Assembly (NCBI GenBank): GCA_022072055.1
Contig: JAJVIK010000007.1
Coordinates: 582,556 to 646,555, forward strand
From: a bacterium
Lineage (GTDB): Bacteria > Hinthialibacterota > Hinthialibacteria > OLB16
Reading direction: 5' to 3'
Length of the DNA stretch: 64,000 nt
Shown here: one piece after another, positions 41,124 to 50,925 of the stretch
Numbering within the stretch: the first letter of the stretch is position 1
Layout of the letters: each line of letters opens with the position of its first letter
Made by a program: the position numbers and the translations under genes
The notes under the pieces: generated by a model
The model's database searches: none
The model's input: only the letters and a program-made list of their open reading frames with translations
Told to the model about the DNA's origin: nothing

Positions 41124-42434
41124 ATGCGCCTGATCCATCCAGTTCTTATCCCCGGTCTCTTGCTCCTCGCGGCCATCACCTTCTCCGGTTGCTCCAAGGT
41201 CGAGGGAAAAAAGAACAACGAAGCGCTCACCCTTCAGAACGGCGTCTTGATGCGCGGCGACAAACCCGCCGAGGCCAGATGCATCGAAGCTCCCGGGATC
41301 GCCAAGGTGGGAACCCCTTACGAGACTTATGCCATGGCGCTCCATCGCGCGGCGGATGTCGGAGCGAATTGCGTGTGCACCGAGCTGGACGGCTTCAGCT
41401 TGGATGGCTCCTCCCTCGATGAGGGGGCGGTCAAGGCGGCGCGGGCGCTCTTGCGCGACGCCACCCAACGTCACATGGCTCTGGTCTTCCGGGTCTTCAG
41501 CGCGAGCGCCTCGACCGAGGCCGCCTTCCGGACCAATGCGGTCAAGACCGCGGCCAAGGCCTTCGCCGAACGCCCGGAGGCGATCTATGTGATCGAAGGC
41601 TCCGGCGCCAAACAGCTCACCGCGCAATTCAAGGAACTCGCGCCCAAGGTTCTGGTCGCCTCCCCCGCCGGAGGCGATCTCGCCCTGATCGATTCCTCGA
41701 CCCCCCACGATGCGAGCGCGAAACCCCCGTTCCTCCATTTCGGATCCCTGCCAATGGATCGCGTGGCTCAGCCGCATTTTGTTTTACCCGACGCCGACCG
41801 GAGCTACGCCGACCTGGATGCCGCCCTGGCCGACCCCATCGAGTCCCAACCTTGGACCCCCGACAACTCGGTCCTCTCCGAGGAAGAGCGCAACGAGGGC
41901 TGGATCGCCCTCTTTGACGGAAAGACCTTCAACGGTTGGACCATCACGGGGGCTAACCAGAACGGCTGGAAGATCAATGACGGGGTGATCGAGTGGGCCG
42001 AGGATGGCGGCGGAGTGGTGCGCTCCAGGGACCGCTATGACAACTTCATCCTGCGCCTGGATTGGAAGATCGACGCCGGAGGTAACAGCGGCGTGTTCGT
42101 CCGCGCCCCTCGCGCATCGCGCGCATCGCGCATCGGGATGGAGGTGCAGATCGAGGGGGATTACGGCGAGCCGCCCGACACCACCAGCACCGGTTCGCTC
42201 TATTCCCAGCAACCCCCCCTGCTCGCCGCTCAAAAGCCGAATGGGGAATGGAACTCCTATGAGATCACGCTGGATGGACCAAGGATCAAGGTGGTTCTGA
42301 ACGGCCAGGTGGTCCAGGACCTGGACACCACCACCCACCCGGACCTGAAGCTCCGACTCCGTCGCGGCTTCATCGGCCTGCAAGATCACCACAACCACGC
42401 CGCGTTTCGGAACATCCGAATCAAACCGCTCTGA
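41124..42434 (+). CDS. Lipoprotein with C-terminal DUF1080 (3-keto-disaccharide hydrolase-type) domain
   Basis: A 436-residue exported lipoprotein. The lipobox is ITFSGC near residue 23. An N-terminal segment (about 40-230) has a TIM-barrel-like feel but no clear motif. The C-terminal DUF1080 domain (about 255-436) has GWIALFDGKTFNGW, NFILRLDWKIDAGGNSGVFVRA, GMEVQIEGDYG, GEWNSYEITLDG and GFIGLQDHHNHAAFRNIRIKPL. DUF1080 proteins act on sugars or bind glycans and are numerous in planctomycetes. GGAGGG precedes the ATG. It is followed after 12 bp by a propeller protein and is probably in one operon with it. Confidence 0.87.
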   Translation: MRLIHPVLIPGLLLLAAITFSGCSKVEGKKNNEALTLQNGVLMRGDKPAEARCIEAPGIAKVGTPYETYAMALHRAADVGANCVCTELDGFSLDGSSLDEGAVKAARALLRDATQRHMALVFRVFSASASTEAAFRTNAVKTAAKAFAERPEAIYVIEGSGAKQLTAQFKELAPKVLVASPAGGDLALIDSSTPHDASAKPPFLHFGSLPMDRVAQPHFVLPDADRSYADLDAALADPIESQPWTPDNSVLSEEERNEGWIALFDGKTFNGWTITGANQNGWKINDGVIEWAEDGGGVVRSRDRYDNFILRLDWKIDAGGNSGVFVRAPRASRASRIGMEVQIEGDYGEPPDTTSTGSLYSQQPPLLAAQKPNGEWNSYEITLDGPRIKVVLNGQVVQDLDTTTHPDLKLRLRRGFIGLQDHHNHAAFRNIRIKPL

Positions 42435-42446
42435 GGGGGACCCGAC

Positions 42447-43760
42447 ATGAGATTGAAACTGCCGATCCTGCTGCTCTGCTTGCAGGCCACCACCGAGGCC
42501 TTCGCCGAAACCACGAAGGATTGGTCGCAGTGGCGCGGACCGTCCTTCAACGGCTCCAGTGAGGCGGTCAACCTGCCGGAGAGCTGGAGCAAAACGGAGA
42601 AAGTCGCCTGGGTCCAACCGATGCCCGGCGCCGCCGGATCCACCCCGGTCTTCTTCGGCGACAAGGTGTTCACGACCTCCCTCGACAAGGAAACCAAGGA
42701 CCTGGTGGCGTTCTGCTTCAATCGCAAGGATGGGAAGCTGCTTTGGAGCGAAGTCCTCGGCATCGGCTTCGGGGATGAGGGGCGCGGGAGAAACATGGCT
42801 TCCCCTTCGCCGATCGCCGACAGCGAGCGGGTCTACTTTCTCTTCGGAACCACCGATTTCGCCGCGCTCGATCATGACGGAAAGACCCTCTGGAAGCGGA
42901 ACCTCCAGGAGGATTTCGGCAAGTTCAACATCCTTTTCGGATATCACTGCACGCCGCTGCTGTATGACGGCAAGCTCTATGTGCAGGTGCTCCAGCGGGA
43001 TGTTCCGATTCATGGTCCGCCTCTCGCCGACTCCCCGGCTGAATCCTTCCTTCTGGCCGTGGACCCGGCCACCGGGAAAGATCTCTGGAAGGTGACCCGC
43101 CCCACCGACGCCGTCCTGGAATCCCATGAAACTTACTCCACTCCGATGCCCTACACCTGGGGGGATCGTCGCGAAATCCTGATTGTCGGAGGAGACTGTG
43201 TCACCGGGCATGACCCCGGCAGTGGCGCCGAACTGTGGCGCTGGGGGAGTTGGAACCCCGCCAAGATCACCCACTGGCGGATAGTCCCCTCGCTGGCGGC
43301 GATGGAGGGGTTCATCTATGTCTGCGCGCCCAAGGGCAGCCCGGTCTTCGCCATCAATGCCGGCGGCAAGGGAAAACTGAGTGATGACGCCATCGCCTGG
43401 AAGCTCGAACAGAACACCAGCGATGTGTGTGTGCCGCTGATCTACCGGGATCGCATCTATGTTCTGGATGGTGATGGGCGGGTGCTCACCTGCATGGATC
43501 CGCGCACGGGCGAGGTCAAATGGGCCGAGGAACTCGAAGGGACCGCGACCATCAAGGCTTCCGCCACCGGCGCGGATGGGAAGATTTACATCATTGACGA
43601 AGAGGGCACCGTGTTTGTCCTCGCCGCCGGGGACCGGTTCCGGATTCTCTCCAAGGTCGAAATGGGCGAGGGGCTTTGCCGTTCGAGCATCCCGGTCGCC
43701 GACGGACAACTCTTCATCCGGACCGCCGAGAATCTGTATTGCGTGGGGGATGGGGAATAG
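42447..43760 (+). CDS. Secreted PQQ-like beta-propeller protein
   Basis: A 437-residue exported protein with a signal peptide (about 1-20, ending AFA). It starts with the typical DWSQWRGPSFNGSSEAVNLPESWS, then shows tryptophan-docking blades such as DGKLLWSEVL, DGKTLWKRNL, PATGKDLWKV and TGEVKWAEEL. Such PQQ-like propellers are abundant in planctomycetes and often lack a cofactor. No catalytic residues or c-type haem are visible. It lies 12 bp after the DUF1080 lipoprotein gene. Confidence 0.88.
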   Translation: MRLKLPILLLCLQATTEAFAETTKDWSQWRGPSFNGSSEAVNLPESWSKTEKVAWVQPMPGAAGSTPVFFGDKVFTTSLDKETKDLVAFCFNRKDGKLLWSEVLGIGFGDEGRGRNMASPSPIADSERVYFLFGTTDFAALDHDGKTLWKRNLQEDFGKFNILFGYHCTPLLYDGKLYVQVLQRDVPIHGPPLADSPAESFLLAVDPATGKDLWKVTRPTDAVLESHETYSTPMPYTWGDRREILIVGGDCVTGHDPGSGAELWRWGSWNPAKITHWRIVPSLAAMEGFIYVCAPKGSPVFAINAGGKGKLSDDAIAWKLEQNTSDVCVPLIYRDRIYVLDGDGRVLTCMDPRTGEVKWAEELEGTATIKASATGADGKIYIIDEEGTVFVLAAGDRFRILSKVEMGEGLCRSSIPVADGQLFIRTAENLYCVGDGE

Positions 43761-43778
43761 AGCATTTCTCAATCGAAT

Positions 43779-43861
43779 GTAGCGTTGGAGGGACGCGCTT
43801 CGTCGCGTCCCGTGGCCCCGCAAGACCAGCCACGACTGAGCGTGGCCCTCCAAGGCGCTAC
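43779..43861. repeat. REPIN-like element, copy A
   Basis: An 83-bp palindromic unit with ends gtagcgttggaggg and ccctccaaggcgctac. Inside are two hairpins, gggacgcg/cgcgtccc and gccacg/cgtggc. The reverse complement of the unit at 49446-49526 matches it along nearly its whole length with few changes. Confidence 0.85.
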
Positions 43862-43932
43862 GCGATGAGGTTAACCGCGATAAGCCCCCTTCGACCCTCC
43901 CCGAGGATGAAGAGTGAATGCCCCCCTCCCAA

Positions 43933-44067
43933 CCTCCCCCCTCCAAAGGGGAGGAGACGTGCCCCGGACACACCCCGGTTCCATGTCCGGGATGGGGAAT
44001 TGACCCCCACCCAACCTCCCCCTTGAAAGGGGGAGGAGATACGCTCCCCTCCCGCTCGCGGGAGGGG
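43933..44067. repeat. Cluster of three C-rich/G-rich hairpins
   Basis: Three perfect stems lie in a row: cctcccc/ggggagg (43933-43954), cctccccctt/aagggggagg (44015-44036) and cccctcccgc/gcgggagggg (44046-44067). Phrases such as cccaacctcccc recur. Together with the REPIN they fill the 350-bp gap before the PVC-type dehydrogenase gene. No T-run follows, so terminator function is doubtful. Confidence 0.7.
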
Positions 44068-44111
44068 TTGGGGGAGGGTAGAAGTTCACACTCTAACAAG
44101 GATGGTTTTTC

Positions 44112-47100
44112 ATGAGTCGCTTACGCCGCCCGCTCCTGCTGTCCGTCGTCGCCCTTTGTTTGCCAAGTCTTCAAGTCTTCGCCGAAGGCCCCTTCGAGCC
44201 TGAGGAATCCCTCAAACATCTGACCGTGGCCGAGGGACTGGAGGTCACCCTGTGGGCCGCAGAGCCGATGGTTCGCAACCCCGCGGTCATGGACATCGAC
44301 TCGCGCGGACGGGTGTGGGTCGCCGAAGGGGTCAACTACCGCGGCTGGAAGGACCTCGAACCGGAAGGGGACCGGATCCTGATCCTCGAGGACACGGATG
44401 GGGATGGTCGCGCGGACTCATCCAAGGTGTTTTACCAGGGAAAAGACATCGACAACGCTCTGGGACTGTGCGTCATGGGCAACCGTGTGGCGGTCTCTCG
44501 ATCCCCGAATGTGTTTGTGTTCACGGATGAGAATGGCGACGATGTGGCCGACAAGAAAGAAGTCCTCTTCGCCGGGCTCTCCGGCGAGCAGCACGATCAT
44601 GGGGTCCATTCGGTGGTGTTCGGTCCGGATGGCAAGTTCTACTTCAACGCCGGCAACGAAGGCAGACAGCTCCTCCACGCGGATGGCTCGCCGGTCATCG
44701 ATCGGGCGGGCAACAAGGTGGATGTCTCCGATTCCCCTTACCATGAAGGGATGGTCTTTCGCTGCAACCCGGATGGCTCCGAGTTTGAAACCTTGGCCTG
44801 GAACTTTCGGAACAATTACGAGGTGTGCGTGGACTCCTTCGGGACCCTGTGGCAATCGGATAACGATGACGATGGCAACAAGGGGGTGCGGATCAACTAT
44901 GTGATGGAGTTCGGCAACTTCGGCTACAAGGATGAACTCACCCGCGCGGGGTGGTCCACCCCACGCCTGAACCTCGAGGCCGAAATCCCGCTGCGCCACT
45001 GGCATCAGAACGATCCGGGCGTGGTCCCCAACCTGCTACAGACCGGCGCCGGTTCTCCCACCGGCATTCTCGTGTATGAAGGGGAGCTCCTCCCGGAGGT
45101 CTTTCGGAACCAGGTGATTCACTGCGACGCCGGCCCGAATGTGGTCCGCGCGTATCCGGTGACCCCCAAGGGGGCGGGGTATGAAGCGCGGATCGTGAAT
45201 CTCTTGCACAGCCAAACCGACACCTGGTTTCGTCCAGCGGATGTCTGTGTGGCCCCGGATGGTTCGGTCTTTGTGGCCGATTGGTATGACCCCGGCGTGG
45301 GCGGGCATGCCATGGGAGACAACACTCCGGGGGCGATACGCGGGCGTCTCTATCGGCTTGCACCCCCCGGTCACAAGGGGGTCTCCCCCAAGCTCGACTT
45401 GCAGTCCGCCGACGGGTGTGTCGCCGCGCTCGCCTCGCCCAACCTCGCCACCCGTTTCCTGGCCTGGAAACACCTCCATGAGCTTCAGGCGGAGGCCGAG
45501 GAGGCCCTGCTCGGATTGTGGAAAGGCAAGAACGCCCGACTCCGGGCGCGCGCGTTGCACCTTCTCGTCCGGATCGAGGGACGAGCCGAGCGCTACCTCG
45601 AAGCCGCGCTCCGCGACAAGGACCCGGATATTCGCCTCACCGCCCTACGAATCACTCGCTCCCTTGGATTGGATGTGATCGGTGCGGTCCGACGCCTGGT
45701 GAAGGACCCATCTCCCCGTGTTCGACGAGAGTGCGCGATTGCCCTTCGCCACTCGGATTCTCCCTTCGCCCCTTCCCTGTGGGCGGAGCTCGCCAAGCGA
45801 CATGACGGCGGCGACCGGTGGTATCTGGAAGCGCTCGGAATCGGCGCGGAGGGACGCTGGGATGCCTGCCTTTCGGCTTGGTTCGAGGAAGTCGGGGAGA
45901 AGTGGAACACCCCCGGCGGAAGGGACATCCTCTGGCGCGCGCGTTGCGCCGCAGCGCCCGAATACCTGGAGCGCATCATCGCCGATCCCGCCACGGACTC
46001 CACCGCAAGTTTGCGCTATCTGCGCGCCCTCCAATTCCAACCCGAACGGCGGAAGCAGGCGGCCTTCACCGCCCTTTTCAAGCGCTCCAAGGAGACTCTC
46101 GGCGAGGACCCCAAATGGACCCGGATCGGACGCGAGCTCTTGACCCGCGCCTCCGATTTTAAGTTTGATCCAAGCGAAATCCCCGATGTGTATGTGCGGG
46201 AACTTGCCGATGCGAGTGTTGGAACCGAGAACCTGGCGGAGATTGTCAATCGCTTCAATTTGAGGGATCGGAACGAGCAGCTCTGGGCCTTCATTCTCGC
46301 CGCGGTGTCCCAAGATTCGCCCAGCCGCGGGGTGATCACACGCGCCTTGCGGGCGATGGCGGACCACGGCGGAGAGGAGGCGATCCTCGCGGGAATCAAG
46401 GCGGCGGAGCCGAGCCAAGGCGAACGGGTCGCGGATATTCTCGGAAACCTGCATGACGAAAAGGGGCGCGCGCTGCTCTCCGCCATTGCCCTGGACATGA
46501 GCCTGCCGCTCAATGTCCGCCAAGGGGCTGTCATCGGCATGGGGCACTCGCAAGGGGCCTCGATCATGCTCATCAACCTGGCTAAAGAGGGGAAACTCCC
46601 GGAGGACCTCAAGACCGCCGCGCGCGAACGGCTTGTCCGGGTTTCAACCGAATGGAGCGAGGTCCACCAAGAGCTCGACACACTCCTTCCGGCGCCCACG
46701 TCCGGCGAGGGCGCGCCGCTTCCCCCGTTGGAAGTCCTGCTCAGCCTCCCGGCCGATGCCGCGCGCGGCGCGACGGTGTTTGAAAAGGCGTGCCTGCTCT
46801 GCCATCAGATCAACGGCAAGGGTACGGAATATGGTCCCAATCTCTCCGAGATTGGCGGGAAGCTCGGCAAGGATGCCCTCCTCGTCTCGATCCTCGAGCC
46901 CAGCGCGGGGGTTTCGTTCGGGCACGAGGGGGTCACCCTGGTGCTCGATGATGACTCGGAACCGGTGGGCTACATCACCGGGGAGAATGACAAGGAGGTC
47001 ACCCTCCGCGAATCCGGCGGCGCGCTGAATGTGTATCCCAAGGATCGGATCATGGAGCGCCGTAAGCACACCCTCTCGCTCATGCCGGAGGACCTGGAGA

Positions 47101-47165
47101 AGGGCATGACCGCGCAAGACATGGCGGATCTGTTGGAGTATCTTTCCTCGCTCAAGGCAAATTGA
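44112..47165 (+). CDS. PVC-type membrane-bound dehydrogenase with HEAT repeats and C-terminal cytochrome c
   Basis: A 1,017-residue exported protein with a signal peptide (about 1-24, ending VFA). The N-terminal region is a PVC-type propeller: [68 protein letters not shown] and [16 protein letters not shown] middle helical part (about 430-850) shows HEAT-like repeats. The C-terminal domain has the haem site ACLLCH near residue 895, followed by [19 protein letters not shown]. These proteins are thought to oxidise sugars or related compounds outside the cytoplasm. It is followed by an alcohol dehydrogenase gene 16 bp on. Confidence 0.92.
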   Translation: MSRLRRPLLLSVVALCLPSLQVFAEGPFEPEESLKHLTVAEGLEVTLWAAEPMVRNPAVMDIDSRGRVWVAEGVNYRGWKDLEPEGDRILILEDTDGDGRADSSKVFYQGKDIDNALGLCVMGNRVAVSRSPNVFVFTDENGDDVADKKEVLFAGLSGEQHDHGVHSVVFGPDGKFYFNAGNEGRQLLHADGSPVIDRAGNKVDVSDSPYHEGMVFRCNPDGSEFETLAWNFRNNYEVCVDSFGTLWQSDNDDDGNKGVRINYVMEFGNFGYKDELTRAGWSTPRLNLEAEIPLRHWHQNDPGVVPNLLQTGAGSPTGILVYEGELLPEVFRNQVIHCDAGPNVVRAYPVTPKGAGYEARIVNLLHSQTDTWFRPADVCVAPDGSVFVADWYDPGVGGHAMGDNTPGAIRGRLYRLAPPGHKGVSPKLDLQSADGCVAALASPNLATRFLAWKHLHELQAEAEEALLGLWKGKNARLRARALHLLVRIEGRAERYLEAALRDKDPDIRLTALRITRSLGLDVIGAVRRLVKDPSPRVRRECAIALRHSDSPFAPSLWAELAKRHDGGDRWYLEALGIGAEGRWDACLSAWFEEVGEKWNTPGGRDILWRARCAAAPEYLERIIADPATDSTASLRYLRALQFQPERRKQAAFTALFKRSKETLGEDPKWTRIGRELLTRASDFKFDPSEIPDVYVRELADASVGTENLAEIVNRFNLRDRNEQLWAFILAAVSQDSPSRGVITRALRAMADHGGEEAILAGIKAAEPSQGERVADILGNLHDEKGRALLSAIALDMSLPLNVRQGAVIGMGHSQGASIMLINLAKEGKLPEDLKTAARERLVRVSTEWSEVHQELDTLLPAPTSGEGAPLPPLEVLLSLPADAARGATVFEKACLLCHQINGKGTEYGPNLSEIGGKLGKDALLVSILEPSAGVSFGHEGVTLVLDDDSEPVGYITGENDKEVTLRESGGALNVYPKDRIMERRKHTLSLMPEDLEKGMTAQDMADLLEYLSSLKAN

Positions 47166-47181
47166 ACGGGAGAGTGAACCC

Positions 47182-48183
47182 GTGCGCGCCATGGAATTGA
47201 CCGAATGCGGAGACATCGATAGCTCCCCGCTGTCTCTCGTGGAATTGCCCGACCCAGAACCCGGACCGGGAGAGGTCCGAGTGAGGGTCTCGGTCTGCGC
47301 CATCTGCCGAACCGACCTGCACGTGATCGAGGGCGATCTCCCCAAGGCGAAACGTCCGATCATTCCGGGCCATCAGGTGGTCGGCGTGGTGAACCGGTTG
47401 GGGGAAGGCTGCACGCGGCTTACGGTCGGTCAAAGGGTGGGAATCGCCTGGCTGCGTTTCACCGATGGGACCTGCAAGCATTGTCTGCGCGGGCGTGAGA
47501 ATCTCTGCCCGAGCTCGCGCTACACCGGATACCACGAAGATGGGGGCTACGCCGAATATGCGGTTGTGCCGGAAGGGTTTGCGTACACCCTCCCCGAGGG
47601 GCTCTCCGATGTGGAAATCTCGCCGCTCCTTTGCGCGGGCCTGATTGGCTATCGCTCGCTGGAGCGCGCCTCGGTTCCCCTCGAAGGGAGGTTGCTCCTG
47701 GTCGGGTTCGGGTCTTCCGCGCATGTCGTGATTCAGCTCGCGGTCCATCGCAGGCATGAGGTGTATGTGGTCACTCGAAGCGAGAGTCACCAGCGCATGG
47801 CGGAGAGCCTGGGGGCGGTGTGGGCCGGTTCGGAGATGAGCTCCTTGCCGCGCAAGATGGACAGCGCGATTCTGTTCGCGCCTTCGGGCAAGCTCCTGCC
47901 GCCGACCCTTGAGGCGCTGGATCGCGGCGGAATTGTGTCTCTGGCGGGAATCCACATGAGCGATGTTCCGCAAATGGGGTATGACCGCCATCTCTTTCAT
48001 GAGCGCGAAATCCGCTCGGTGATGAGCAACACGCGCGCGGATGGGCGCGCCCTGCTCGCGGAGGCTGTCGCGGCGGGAGTGAAACCGCGTGTCACGGAGT
48101 ACCCCCTCTCCGACGCCAACCGCGCGCTCAAGGACATGAAACACAGCCGGATTGATGGGACCGGGGTGTTGGTTGTTTCTTAA
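47182..48183 (+). CDS. Zinc-dependent alcohol dehydrogenase family protein
   Basis: A 333-residue MDR-type dehydrogenase. Catalytic zinc residues are in [11 protein letters not shown] and GHQVVGVV, and the Rossmann part has [17 protein letters not shown]. The structural zinc loop reads [15 protein letters not shown], so three of the four usual cysteines are present and the first is replaced by Asp. The start is GTG 47182, with GGGAGAG upstream, giving MRAMELTE like other members. It may be co-transcribed with the PVC dehydrogenase gene. The substrate is unknown. Confidence 0.88.
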   Translation: MRAMELTECGDIDSSPLSLVELPDPEPGPGEVRVRVSVCAICRTDLHVIEGDLPKAKRPIIPGHQVVGVVNRLGEGCTRLTVGQRVGIAWLRFTDGTCKHCLRGRENLCPSSRYTGYHEDGGYAEYAVVPEGFAYTLPEGLSDVEISPLLCAGLIGYRSLERASVPLEGRLLLVGFGSSAHVVIQLAVHRRHEVYVVTRSESHQRMAESLGAVWAGSEMSSLPRKMDSAILFAPSGKLLPPTLEALDRGGIVSLAGIHMSDVPQMGYDRHLFHEREIRSVMSNTRADGRALLAEAVAAGVKPRVTEYPLSDANRALKDMKHSRIDGTGVLVVS

Positions 48184-48205
48184 CCGACAGTTGAGAACCG
48201 CCCTA

Positions 48206-48742
48206 ATGGTTACCAACCAACTTGAGGGAGCAACCGGAATGACGGGAAACAGTGACCGCTTTCCTGAAGACTTTGTCTTTCGCCTGACCGCCGATGAGTC
48301 AACAGAATTGAGGGACTCCGCATGGCGGAAGCCCGTGACCGGTTCACAGAGGCATCGTGATCCCCGACATACACCCTATGCCTTCACTGAGCATGGGGCA
48401 ATCATGGCGGCCAGTGTCCTTAACATTCCGCGCGCCGTCGAAATGAGTGTTTTTGTGGTGCGAGCCTTCGTTAGAATGCGCTCAATGCTCACTGAACACC
48501 GGGGATTGGCGATCCAACTCGCCGATCTCGAGGAGAAACTGACCAAACGTTTGGATATTCACGAGGCTGCAATTGTCGACATCCTCCGTCGAATCATGAC
48601 TCTTCTGGATCCCCCACCACCGCCTCCAACACCCAGGAAGCGAGAGATCGGGTTTCACGCGGGGAAAGATAAGGCCCAGCCGGCTCGAAGAATCAATAGA
48701 ATCCCCGCCGCCTGTGTTGGGGAAGATGGTCAAATCCGATAG
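48206..48742 (+). pseudogene. N-terminally truncated ORF6N domain gene
   Basis: The reading NSDRFPEDFVFRLTADE, TPYAFTEHGAIMAASVLNIPRAVEMSVFVVRAFVRMR and a coiled coil match the ORF6N protein at 13775. The first 30-40 residues of the domain (the IEQxILxIRGxRVxLDxDLAxLYGV part) are missing and are replaced by an unrelated MVTNQLEGATGMTG start. The 178-codon frame is open, so a shortened protein might be made. It ends 13 bp into the convergent vapC gene. Confidence 0.7.
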
Positions 48743-49101
48743 GGCACGCGAATCTCTGGGGAACGACTGTCAAAGTCCTTGGTGTTGCGGGTTACCAGCA
48801 GGCACCCCAGCAGGTGGGCCGTCGCGAGGATGATGGCGTCGGGTAAGCGGTGTCTTCGTTCACGCCGAATGGCCAAGGTTGTTTCCGCAATGTTCGCTGT
48901 CAACTCTTGGATCGTGAAGAGCCGGAGAAACCGCCTGGTTTCGATCTCCTCCTCCGGGCTCGCGCCGGCCAGGACCTCGATCCAAGTGATGCGACTGATA
49001 ACGAGCTCCGAATATCGGCGGAGCTCTTCCGCGGCCTCCTGGTGTCCGTTCAGGTAATCCACAAGGATGTTGGTGTCAAAGACCGCCTTCACCGGTCCCA
49101 T
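48730..49101 (-). CDS. vapC: PIN domain toxin (VapC)
   Basis: A 123-residue PIN ribonuclease toxin, unlike the 17-19 kb PIN toxins in sequence. Acidic active-site positions are in VFDTNILVDYL, ITWIEVLAG, HRLPDAIILATA and TKDFDSR. It begins inside the end of the RHH antitoxin gene (13-bp overlap), and its 3' end overlaps the truncated ORF6N gene. The toxin would be inactive while bound by its antitoxin. Confidence 0.9.
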   Translation of the reverse strand: MGPVKAVFDTNILVDYLNGHQEAAEELRRYSELVISRITWIEVLAGASPEEEIETRRFLRLFTIQELTANIAETTLAIRRERRHRLPDAIILATAHLLGCLLVTRNTKDFDSRSPEIRVPYRI

Positions 49102-49316
49102 TCCTCGCGCATCCTGCGTTGGTAATCGAGGCCATCCTCGCCCTTCCCCTTCCAGGCGCCAAAGCCGGGAAGGTCCTTGACGTCGGGGGTATCGTGCTCC
49201 TTCAGGTAAGCCTCCACCGCCGCCCGAATCAGCTCCGCGCGGGAGGTCTTCCCAGGGCCCCGAAGGCGGTCCAAGGCTTGAATTTGATCCGAGGGAATGT
49301 CGATGATGGTCCGCAC
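49089..49316 (-). CDS. vapB: Ribbon-helix-helix antitoxin (VapB-type)
   Basis: A 75-residue antitoxin. The N-terminal ribbon-helix-helix reads MRTIIDIPSDQIQALDRL then TSRAELIRAAVEAYLKEH, and would bind the promoter as a dimer. The C-terminal tail (DLPGFGAWKGKGEDGLDYQRRMREEW) is typical of toxin-neutralising ends. It is the first gene of this vapBC operon. Confidence 0.88.
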   Translation of the reverse strand: MRTIIDIPSDQIQALDRLRGPGKTSRAELIRAAVEAYLKEHDTPDVKDLPGFGAWKGKGEDGLDYQRRMREEWDR

Positions 49317-49645
49317 GGATAGATATCATATATCATCATCAGATGATTTCAAGGGCATGGGGGAAACACAAACCTCGCGGTTTAGAACAGGAAGCGCGGC
49401 CGGGTCGATGGGACGAGGGTGCTTGAGCGGGTTACGCTTGTGTGGCGCGCGTTGGAGGGCCACGCTCAGTCGTGGCTGGACTTACGGGGTCGTGGGACGC
49501 GACGGAGCGCGTCCCTCCAACGCTACATCCAGGCGAGATGCTCCGGGAGTGTTGCGTGACCGTTGCCGATTACTGGAAATGCCTCCGCCCTAACGCGCGA
49601 TCGAGGTCACGCGCAACCGGCCCGGCGGACGAAGGTCTCCCATCC
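49317..49645. other. Gap with REPIN copy B, otherwise empty
   Basis: No convincing gene is seen in this 329-bp stretch. Its centre holds the REPIN-like copy B. Near the left end are AT-rich tatatcat repeats that may be part of the vapBC promoter/operator. The right part leads into the 3' end of the Fe-S subunit gene. Confidence 0.5.
49446..49526. repeat. REPIN-like element, copy B
   Basis: This unit is the inverted counterpart of the element at 43779-43861. Its ends are gcgcgttggaggg and ccctccaacgctac, and it has the same two internal hairpins in the opposite order. It is 5.7 kb away from copy A. Confidence 0.85.
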
Positions 49646-50923
49646 TCAAATCGAATTCGCGTACGGGCGCTCCGGGCGCTCGAAGACCGGCTCCTCGATG
49701 GTGAGGCGAACCACCTCGCGGTCGAGCTTGTTGTACCCGATCACCGTGTCGTTGTAGATCTCCTGCACCTTGGTCTTCCCATCCGGCATGGTCACCGGAA
49801 CCTCGGCCACCTTCTCGCCCTCGATGATCGAGTAGCGGAAGAGGATCTGCTGGGTGGCCCGGAAAAGCTGCAACACCGCGAGCAGCTCGCGGTCCGGGCA
49901 AGAGTATTGCTCGATGGCGTGCTGGACTCCCGGTCCGAACATCTGCTCCAGATAGGGCCTCGGCACCCAGCGCGGCGGGATGTAGAACCCGTTCGGCTCG
50001 GTTCCGAACTGCGGATAGAGCGGAAGCGCCACCTTGCGGTCGCGGATCAGGTAATACAGCGGGCTCGCGGCGTCCTCCACCCACTGCCCATCCTCGCCCA
50101 CCCGCACCAGCCCCTGCAGGCGGATCTTTCCGGGGCAGGCGGTCATGCAGCGGGTCTCGCAGGGTTCGCCGTTGGGGGAGAGCTCCGGATCCTTGCCCTC
50201 GATGCGGGGATAGCAGGCCACGCACTTCTCCGAGGTGGTGGTGTTGGGACGATTGATGGCTTTCTTGTAGGGGCAGGCCTCCACGCATTTCTGATAGCCG
50301 CGGCAACGGGACTGATCGATAAGCACAATCCCATCCTCCGGGCGCTTGTAGATCGCCTGGCGCGGGCAGGCCGCGAGACAACCGGGATAAGTGCAGTGGT
50401 TGCACAAGCGCGCGAGATAAAAGAACCAGACCTTGTGTTCGGGCAGGGTGGTGCTGGGGGAAAGCCCCGCGCCCCCGCGCGCGTGGTCCTCATACACATT
50501 CGGCGCCTCCCACTCCTCGGGCGCGGGAAGGTACCCGATGGCGGCCTTGGGGCCATCGGTTCCGGAATACCCCTCCGCCGCCTCGAAGATGGTCTTCCCA
50601 TCGAAATGACCGTAAGGGGCCTTGGGAGAGGGTTCGCCCGCGCTCCAGAACTGCCCCTCGGGATTCAGCTCCGACAGCATCCCCAGGAGCTTGGAGTCCC
50701 AGTTGTGGGGATACCCGCCGAAGGGCTTGGTCTCCACATTGTTCCACCACATGTGCTCCTGCCCCTTGGAAAAGGTCCAGGTGCTCTTGCAGGCCATGGT
50801 GCAGGTCTGGCAGTTGATGCAGCGGTTGGTGTTGAAGATGAAGGCGAACTGCCACTGAGGGTGGTGCTCGTCATAAGGGTAGGCCATCTCGCGGCCCAGT
50901 TGCCAGTTGTAGACCTTGGACAT
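49646..50923 (-). CDS. nxrB: Nitrite oxidoreductase-like iron-sulfur (beta) subunit
   Basis: A 425-residue electron-transfer subunit of the type II DMSO reductase family (NarH/NxrB group). Four Cys groups are visible: C35-INC-QTC-TMAC45, CNHCTYPGCLAACP, CRGYQKCVEACPYKK and CVACYPRIEG with CETRCMTACPGK, enough for three [4Fe-4S] and one [3Fe-4S] cluster. It has no signal peptide and would be carried out with the alpha subunit by Tat. It is the last gene of the block, 2 bp after the 122-residue protein. NXR assignment rests on the alpha subunit; related nitrate reductases cannot be fully excluded. Confidence 0.82.
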   Translation of the reverse strand: MSKVYNWQLGREMAYPYDEHHPQWQFAFIFNTNRCINCQTCTMACKSTWTFSKGQEHMWWNNVETKPFGGYPHNWDSKLLGMLSELNPEGQFWSAGEPSPKAPYGHFDGKTIFEAAEGYSGTDGPKAAIGYLPAPEEWEAPNVYEDHARGGAGLSPSTTLPEHKVWFFYLARLCNHCTYPGCLAACPRQAIYKRPEDGIVLIDQSRCRGYQKCVEACPYKKAINRPNTTTSEKCVACYPRIEGKDPELSPNGEPCETRCMTACPGKIRLQGLVRVGEDGQWVEDAASPLYYLIRDRKVALPLYPQFGTEPNGFYIPPRWVPRPYLEQMFGPGVQHAIEQYSCPDRELLAVLQLFRATQQILFRYSIIEGEKVAEVPVTMPDGKTKVQEIYNDTVIGYNKLDREVVRLTIEEPVFERPERPYANSI

Positions 50924-50925
50924 GA

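Noticed and set aside
43933-44067. C/G-rich hairpins as a CRISPR-like array
   Set aside because: The stems are unequal in sequence and spacing and there are no regular repeat-spacer units.
41784-44099. A 771-codon minus-strand frame opposite the DUF1080 and PQQ-propeller genes
   Set aside because: It spans two clear plus-strand genes and the repeat-rich gap, and shows no domain motif.
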